Part shown: in pieces, positions 14,766-19,268 of the stretch | Layout of the letters: each line of letters starts with the position of its first letter | Position numbering within the stretch: the stretch's first letter is position 1 | Position numbers and translations under genes: made by a program | The notes under the pieces: generated by a model | The model's database searches: none | Told to the model about the DNA's origin: nothing | Seen by the model: only the letters and a program-made list of their open reading frames with translations | Assembly (NCBI GenBank): GCA_937942115.1 | Contig: CALDFY010000206.1 | Coordinates: forward strand, 1 to 22,300 | Source: an uncultured Anaerolineae bacterium | GTDB taxonomy: Bacteria > Chloroflexota > Anaerolineae > B4-G1 > DUEL01 | DNA length: 22,300 nt | Direction: 5' to 3'

Positions 14766-16348
14766 GCAACCTCCTCTCGGCGAAAGATCAACAGATAATG
14801 ATGAAGGGTTAGAAGATGCTCTTGTGAGTCTGAAGGGATGGAAGGATTATCTGGGACTACAATCACGATTTCCTTCAAGCGAAGATGATGATAGCGACTC
14901 AGATGTTCCAGCAGCAGAAGTCCTGCGGGCAAAAGATGTTCCCCTTCTCTCAGGTCTTCCGTCTTCACGGCCAGGAAACCACCAGGCAAAAGAACCTGGC
15001 GACAATCTTCAGCAATCCGATCAACGGTGTTCAGAAAACCCTGGAGATACGAGCGGGGAGGAACCTCTCCGGGAGTCCCATGGACATAAAGGAGTGAAAA
15101 AGGGCCATCCAAAGGGGATTCCTCACCCTCCGATTTCGTCACCGGATGAGAAGAAAGGCGGATTTCTGCCCACTGAGTTCCGCCAGCCGCAAAGCGATTT
15201 ATCAGATTGCAAACGATTTCCGACTCCCACCGGTGGATCGGAAGGATCCATACCGAAGTGGTCTCCAGATCCTTATCCATTGCCTCCCCCTCCGGGATGG
15301 TCTCCCTGTGGACTCTCCAAGAAACAGGGTATGGAAGAGCAGGCCCCTCCTTTTCTTCCCCAATGGGTTTTTCAAAAATCGGCAGATACTCGTGAGCCAA
15401 CAGCAGAAAGTTATGTTGAATACTCCGTGCATACCAAAAACCGGTTGTCTTGCAATTGTGCTGCCGCTTGATCACCAATTCCCTTAAACGGAACCCCGCA
15501 TTGAGAAAGACCCGAATCACCTGGAATCCAACAGGTAAGACATACCGGGATTGTCGGGTATCCCCGATGAGCAGCGCACATTTTCCCCCGGGTTTCAGGA
15601 CACGCAGACTTTCTCGGGCCACCTTTCCCATTTCCTCAAGAAACTGGGGGACAGAGAGAGAGGAAAGATCACCTTCCACCCGCGTGCTGTAGCGCACGAT
15701 TCCGGCATAAGGGGGATGAGCACAGATTAAATCTACGCTTTCGGCTTCAATGAAAGAAAGCCTCCGAGCATCTCCAACGTAAACTTCCGGCTCGTAGACT
15801 GGCTTGATCCCCACCGATTGGGGGACCTGAAAGGAGAGATTCTCCCGTGTGAGTTGAACGGCCTGGGGGTTAATGTCTATAGCGATGCAACGTCGTCCCA
15901 ACAGCTTGGCCTCTACTGCCGTCGTGCCACCGCCGACGAAATAATCCAGCACCAGGTCTCCTGGACGAGAGTATTTCAGAATCACATTGCGAGGAATATA
16001 TGGAGACCAGTTCCCGCGATACCGTCCATCATGGGTGGCCCAATCACCCCGTTTCTTGAAACTCCAGACAGTGGTTGCTTCCTCCCGGAAGTCACTGGGT
16101 GCCCATGCCCGTATCCGCTTCCGACGAGCCAGTGAGGAGACGTTCACGCCGTAGACTTCCGTAATGATCTGTTCTAACTGACGAAACGAGATGCCAAAAG
16201 TAGCCCCAATTTCTGCATCGGGCATCCCGGCCGCCTTGGCCTTTAGCACGGCGGAGCGAAAAGCACGCTCTCCATGCTCCTGGCGGAGATGAGTTCCTAA
16301 ATCTTGAGAAAAACGCTCTCCACAAACTGGGCAGGCTTTCACACTCAT
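14762..16348 (-). CDS. DNA methyltransferase with Zn-finger/HTH head and a second degenerate MTase domain
   Basis: A 528-residue protein. Residues 6-25 form a Cys2-His2 pattern (CPVC, then HLRQEH). About 38-70 look like a helix-turn-helix (MPDAEIGATFGISFRQLEQ). The methyltransferase core has motif I DYFVGGGTTAVEAKLLG (135-151) and motif IV AHPPY (210-214), an N4-cytosine/N6-adenine-type DPPY motif with His for Asp. It then has LRVLKPGGKCALLIGD and FRLRELVI. About 360-526 appear to repeat the second half of this fold (CRQVLLPGGFLAVKTED, LRLKEIVIVV, LLTLHHYLLIF), with HGTP where the catalytic motif should be. The ATG at 16346-16348 is preferred over a TTG 12 bases upstream. GC is lower than in flanking genes. 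Confidence 0.85.
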   Translation of the reverse strand: MSVKACPVCGERFSQDLGTHLRQEHGERAFRSAVLKAKAAGMPDAEIGATFGISFRQLEQIITEVYGVNVSSLARRKRIRAWAPSDFREEATTVWSFKKRGDWATHDGRYRGNWSPYIPRNVILKYSRPGDLVLDYFVGGGTTAVEAKLLGRRCIAIDINPQAVQLTRENLSFQVPQSVGIKPVYEPEVYVGDARRLSFIEAESVDLICAHPPYAGIVRYSTRVEGDLSSLSVPQFLEEMGKVARESLRVLKPGGKCALLIGDTRQSRYVLPVGFQVIRVFLNAGFRLRELVIKRQHNCKTTGFWYARSIQHNFLLLAHEYLPIFEKPIGEEKEGPALPYPVSWRVHRETIPEGEAMDKDLETTSVWILPIHRWESEIVCNLINRFAAGGTQWAEIRLSSHPVTKSEGEESPLDGPFSLLYVHGTPGEVPPRSYLQGFLNTVDRIAEDCRQVLLPGGFLAVKTEDLREGEHLLPAGLLLLEHLSRYHHLRLKEIVIVVPDNPSIPSDSQEHLLTLHHYLLIFRREEVA

Positions 16349-16455
16349 CGCAGTTACCAATCCTTCTCCCGCTCACCTTCAGCGGCATTCATCGGCCACT
16401 CTGGTCCCAATTTGGCTCTGAGCCCTGATCTGGCTATCCGACAGCTTTAGCAAAG

Positions 16456-17991
16456 TCATCTTCCAGGGTTGACATCTATCCGGATGCGCAGGGGGAGCAG
16501 GGGCATCCGCCCCGACCACCGGGGCCAGACCTCTATCTGGGGCGGTTGCGCCAGCGGCCACTGAGCGGCAAGCAGTTCGGCGGCCTGTGCGATGGGCTTC
16601 CCGCGCACCGTCTGCCGGACAACCTCGGGGTCCACCTCCGCCGCCGCGTAGCCCACCGCCGAGACGGCAAACTGGATGACGCCGTTCTGAGGGCCCGCCG
16701 TCGGCTCCCGAATCTCAAAGTCGGTATCTATCAGCACATGGTCGGGCGGGAGACGGCGTACCAGGGCGGCGTAGCCCACCGCCTCGGCATTATCCCGGTC
16801 CACCGCCATGCCGGTGACCAGCAGTTTCATATAGACCTGCAGTTTGTCCGCCTGTTCGTAGAGAAACCGGTCGTAGGAGACCTCGGCGGCCTGAATCTCC
16901 AGCGATTGCCGGAAGAGGACTTCGGTCGGCTCCAGGTACGTCTGCAGGCCCTGGTAGGCCTCCTCCAGCAGCCGGGCCGTCAACTGCTCCCGGGCCCGGT
17001 CCATGTCCTCCTGGGAGACGGCGCGGACCTCCTTGAGGCCGCCGCCCCGGGTCGGTTCGGGATTGATGACCCGCAGGGCCAGGGCGCTGACGCCTTCCAC
17101 CTGGTTGATGAGGCCGGCGCCCACGTTGCCCGCCGGTCCCTCCTCCAGCGCCTCTATGGGGGCCGGGGCCTGTCCAAAGGGCGGCACGGTCACATCCTGG
17201 GTGGTGGCGAAGCGGACCGGGAAGGCACCGGCGGAGGTGCGGACGACGGTACGGGCGGGCACGGTGACCTCCTGGCCCAGCATGTTGGTGAAGAGGACGG
17301 TGCCGGTGGCCCGGCCCGATTCGTAGGCGGCGGTGCCGGTGGTCTCCACCTCCAGGTTGCCGGAGAAGTAATCGCCCACCCGGCGGGCGGGGATCCGTCC
17401 GCCAGCGGCGTCCACGGCCTGCGTATCCAGCCCGGCCCAGACGGGGACGGTCGCCCGGACGGTCTCCACGGTGGGGACCAGGGTGACGGTGGCCTGGGGG
17501 ACGACGGCGTAGGCAAAGGCGAGGATGACCAGCAGGGTAGCGATGAAGACGGTCAGCCGGGCGCCCAGGCGGACGCTCTGGGCCCAGGGCGGGAGCAGGC
17601 GGGCCGGGGGTGGGCGGAGGGGGATTTCCTCCTCCCACCAGGCGCGGGGCGGCGGCTCCAGGGGTTCCCGTTCCGGAAGGGGCCAGTGCCGGGCCGCCTC
17701 CGCCTCGGCGACGGAGGCGAAGGCCGGCAGCCCGATCCAGCGGACGTAGGCCCGCCGGTCCGGGTCCTCGGAGACGACGGCGACCTCAGCGCCCAGCCGC
17801 TCCGCCTCCCGGCGCACCCGTTCGCCGTCCAGCGGGTTGGAGAAGAGACGGGTCTCCCAGGGAAGGACGATGATGATCCGTCCGTTTACGGCACTCCGCT
17901 GCGCTCCGGGCCTGACTACGAACGCCTGGCGGATGCGGTGGCGCAGGACGGCCAGGTCATCGTCGGGGTGAAGGGAGATGATGCGCGGCAT
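16456..17991 (-). CDS. Membrane-anchored baseplate J/gp47-like protein
   Basis: A 511-residue protein. The first ~140 residues are cytoplasmic and proline-rich near the end (LRPPPARLLPPW). One transmembrane helix is at about 145-166, and the rest is extracytoplasmic. The external part contains ATGTVLFTNMLGQEVTVPAR, TSAGAFPVRFATTQDVTVPP and EEGPAGNVGAGLINQVEG, a beta-rich pattern like the phage baseplate-J domain. No other phage tail genes are present. In Chloroflexota such single-pass proteins are commonly annotated baseplate J but are probably envelope proteins of unknown role. The start codon is 1 bp from the repeat array and no Shine-Dalgarno sequence is visible. It sits between alaS and ruvX-mltG. 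Confidence 0.8.
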   Translation of the reverse strand: MPRIISLHPDDDLAVLRHRIRQAFVVRPGAQRSAVNGRIIIVLPWETRLFSNPLDGERVRREAERLGAEVAVVSEDPDRRAYVRWIGLPAFASVAEAEAARHWPLPEREPLEPPPRAWWEEEIPLRPPPARLLPPWAQSVRLGARLTVFIATLLVILAFAYAVVPQATVTLVPTVETVRATVPVWAGLDTQAVDAAGGRIPARRVGDYFSGNLEVETTGTAAYESGRATGTVLFTNMLGQEVTVPARTVVRTSAGAFPVRFATTQDVTVPPFGQAPAPIEALEEGPAGNVGAGLINQVEGVSALALRVINPEPTRGGGLKEVRAVSQEDMDRAREQLTARLLEEAYQGLQTYLEPTEVLFRQSLEIQAAEVSYDRFLYEQADKLQVYMKLLVTGMAVDRDNAEAVGYAALVRRLPPDHVLIDTDFEIREPTAGPQNGVIQFAVSAVGYAAAEVDPEVVRQTVRGKPIAQAAELLAAQWPLAQPPQIEVWPRWSGRMPLLPLRIRIDVNPGR

Positions 17992-18101
17992 TGCAGATTC
18001 AGCAGATTGCAGATTCAGCAGATTGCAGATTCAGCAGATTGCAGATTCAAAATTGCAGATTCAACAGATTCAAGGTGGTCTGTGGTCGGTGGTCGGTGGT
18101 C
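17992..18101. repeat. Compound array E: 16-bp repeats followed by four heptads
   Basis: Positions 17992-18039 hold three perfect copies of a 16-bp unit (TGCAGATTCAGCAGAT), followed by a 14-bp shortened copy (18040-18053) and a one-mismatch copy (18054-18069). From 18074 to 18101 four 7-bp units end in GTGGTC (GGTGGTC, TGTGGTC, GGTGGTC, GGTGGTC), the same type as array C. The array fills the space between the baseplate-J-like start codon (17989-17991) and the stop codon of the truncated PIN gene (18101-18103). Confidence 0.93.
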
Positions 18102-18223
18102 TATTTAAAGACATCTGACGGGATGGGTAATCGCTGGCAGCGGAAAAAGGTGCACAGGAGGGAGAGCGCGCCCGCTTTGGCAAAGATGCTCAGAACGTCC
18201 GTATCCAGCAGGAAGCCCTTCAT
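18101..18223 (-). pseudogene. Truncated PIN-domain toxin (partner of UPF0175)
   Basis: The ATG at 18221-18223 overlaps the UPF0175 stop codon (ATGA), the usual coupling of antitoxin and toxin. The 40-residue product begins MKGFLLDTDVLSIFAKAG and continues SLLCTFFRCQRLPIP, a standard PIN N-terminus with the first catalytic Asp. It then stops at a TAG formed where the heptad array begins. A complete PIN domain needs about 125-160 residues and three or four acidic residues, so the toxin is inactive. Loss of about two thirds of the gene at the array boundary suggests that repeat insertion or recombination deleted it. Confidence 0.85.
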
Positions 18224-18528
18224 CGGTTTTCCAGCAGGAACCGCACGTCCTCCGCCACCTGCTCCGGGGAGCGGAGGGCGATGCGGCGCTCAATTCCCCG
18301 CGCGGCCAGGATTTCCTTCATCTCCTCCCGCGAGAGGCCGGCCATCTCCGCCGCCCGCCCCAGGGAAATCTCCCCCCGTTCGTAAAGGGAGAGGGCAAGT
18401 TCTGTTTTCAGTTCCGGCCGGAGGGTGAAAAGACTGCGATAGGCGGAGAGTCGGAGATTGTCTTCGCTCTCAAACAGTCCACGCTCTACCAGCAGGCCGA
18501 TTTTCTGGGAGAGAGCAGGTAAAGCCAC
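18220..18528 (-). CDS. UPF0175 family antitoxin-like protein
   Basis: A 102-residue protein with the UPF0175 pattern: SEDNLRLSAYRSLF, then ELALSLYERGEISLGRAAEMAGLSREEMKEIL, a helix-turn-helix-like segment, and IERRIALRSPEQVAEDVRFLLENR at the end. UPF0175 proteins are usually encoded just before PIN-domain genes and act as VapB-like antitoxins. The GTG start (18526-18528) has GGAGGTG 5-6 bases upstream, inside the end of the preceding toxin stub. The gene looks intact, but its toxin is truncated, so it may be an orphan antitoxin able to neutralise or regulate in trans. Confidence 0.9.
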   Translation of the reverse strand: MALPALSQKIGLLVERGLFESEDNLRLSAYRSLFTLRPELKTELALSLYERGEISLGRAAEMAGLSREEMKEILAARGIERRIALRSPEQVAEDVRFLLENR

Positions 18529-18532
18529 CGTT

Positions 18533-18607
18533 TCACCTCCATATTCGTGGAGGAGAGGCCTCCACTACCCCCCAAATAAACGCGTGCGTATCCAGCAGTA
18601 ACTTCAT
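18533..18607 (-). pseudogene. Truncated VapC-type PIN toxin (24 residues)
   Basis: The ATG at 18605-18607 overlaps the antitoxin stop codon (ATGA). The product begins MKLLLDTHAFIWG, the classical VapC N-terminus with its first catalytic Asp, then changes to VVEASPPRIWR and ends at TGA. The unrelated tail is encoded by a 19-bp perfect-armed hairpin (18547-18565) and the UPF0175 ribosome-binding region, so most of the toxin gene has been deleted. It is non-functional. Confidence 0.85.
18547..18565. repeat. Small hairpin at the VapC breakpoint
   Basis: A perfect 7-bp inverted repeat, GTGGAGG (18547-18553) and CCTCCAC (18559-18565), has a 5-base loop and sits where the VapC reading frame departs from the family sequence. 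It may be a small palindromic repeat or the scar of the deletion that removed the toxin. Confidence 0.6.
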
Positions 18608-18798
18608 GCGTTATCCGTCCAGAATTCGTCGGGGAGCGGCTCATCAAAATCTGGACTGGTCCAAATGGCTCCCGGATGCAAACCGGCCACGCGAGTCGGT
18701 ACGGGCACAAGACGGGCGACAGGGGTCATGCCGTCTAAAAGAATCCACTCTACCCCTGAGGCTACCTGGGAGAGCAATTCGGGTAACCGCGCTTGGGC
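18604..18798 (-). pseudogene. Phd/VapB-type antitoxin lacking its N-terminus
   Basis: The frame reads AQARLPELLSQVASG, then MTPVARLVPV, then GLHPGAIWTSPDF and EPLPDEFW before TGA. This is the pattern of Phd/YefM-like antitoxins of VapBC modules: a DNA-binding N-terminal part and a C-terminal toxin-binding tail. The family begins about ten residues earlier with Met and a short strand; here those codons are replaced by the end of the inverted-repeat element at 18800, where the frame meets a TAG. An internal ATG would leave only the C-terminal tail. Its stop overlaps the start of the VapC stub. Confidence 0.85.
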
Positions 18799-18799
18799 T

Positions 18800-19078
18800 G
18801 TAACTACCTACGCCGGGGGCTAAAAGCCCAATGGCACTAACTTTTTCGGCGTGCTTGCCTCACCCCTCCCCCGGCCCCTCCCCCAAGCGCAGCGATGGGG
18901 GAGGGGGGATAAAGGGGGGTGGGGGTAAATGTTCGCACCATCGGGCGAAAAGCCCCTGGCTCAGATGCGAAGCCCCTTTCAGGGGCTTCCGGATAGCCCG
19001 TCAGGGCTTTGGTATCTGAGCCTGCCGCTTCAGTGGCAGGCGGAAGTGGGCATCCCAGCCATCAGGGTAGGTAGTTAC
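18800..19078. mobile_element. Hairpin-rich MITE-like element with 12-bp terminal inverted repeats
   Basis: GTAACTACCTAC (18800-18811) and its perfect reverse complement GTAGGTAGTTAC (19067-19078) flank 255 bp of non-coding, strongly structured DNA. Internal hairpins are GGGCT/AGCCC (18817-18829), a 10-bp C-rich/G-rich stem (18875-18906), GGGC/GCCC (18943-18955), an 8-bp AAGCCCCT/AGGGGCTT stem with 3-base loop (18970-18988), AGCCC/GGGCT (18995-19008) and a 7-bp GCCTGCC/GGCAGGC stem (19020-19041). No transposase is encoded and no target-site duplication is visible. One end abuts the truncated antitoxin, and the other supplies the altered C-terminus of the DUF2283 gene, as expected for insertion with loss of flanking DNA. 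Confidence 0.75.
18862..18925. other. Paired C-rich and G-rich tracts with quadruplex potential on both strands
   Basis: On the plus strand four runs of 5-6 guanines lie at 18897-18925, separated by 1-5 bases. On the minus strand four runs of 4-5 guanines lie opposite 18863-18884. The two tracts pair in a 10-bp stem (18875-18884 with 18897-18906) around a 12-base loop. The region could form a hairpin or, if strands separate, a G-quadruplex on either strand. It lies inside the 18800-19078 element. Confidence 0.8.
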
Positions 19079-19246
19079 GAGGCGCAGAAAATTCAATTTT
19101 TCAAAACCGATGACCCGCCCGGTCTTATCCTTCATCCAGATCACTTCGTCGCCCGTCTCTTCGCAGATATATTCGTCTTGAGGGTCACCCAACCAGACGG
19201 TAAGGGTATTTCCCATCTGGTCGTAGTAGACTTTTACCTGGGCCAT
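19001..19246 (-). CDS. DUF2283 family protein with a replaced C-terminal tail
   Basis: An 81-residue protein: MAQVKVYYDQMGNTLTVW, then EYICEETGDEVIWMKDKTG and VIGFEKLNFL, a clear DUF2283 core of about 55 residues. From about residue 56 (VTTYPDGWDAHFRLP) it is encoded by the inverted-repeat element, beginning exactly at the terminal repeat (19078), and ends at a TGA inside the element (19001-19003). The natural tail has therefore probably been replaced by about 26 foreign residues. The start at 19244-19246 follows AGGGA; the gap from the alaS stop is 22 bases, so cotranscription is likely. The effect on function is unknown. Confidence 0.85.
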   Translation of the reverse strand: MAQVKVYYDQMGNTLTVWLGDPQDEYICEETGDEVIWMKDKTGRVIGFEKLNFLRLVTTYPDGWDAHFRLPLKRQAQIPKP

Positions 19247-19268
19247 ATCCGCATCCCTGACTGACGCC

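Noticed and set aside
16456..17991. Prophage signal from the baseplate-J-like gene
   Set aside because: The protein has a membrane anchor and stands alone; no tail, capsid, integrase or terminase gene is near.
18780..19100. Target-site duplication flanking the inverted-repeat element
   Set aside because: The bases just outside 18800 and 19078 do not match at any length from 2 to 9, so none is claimed.
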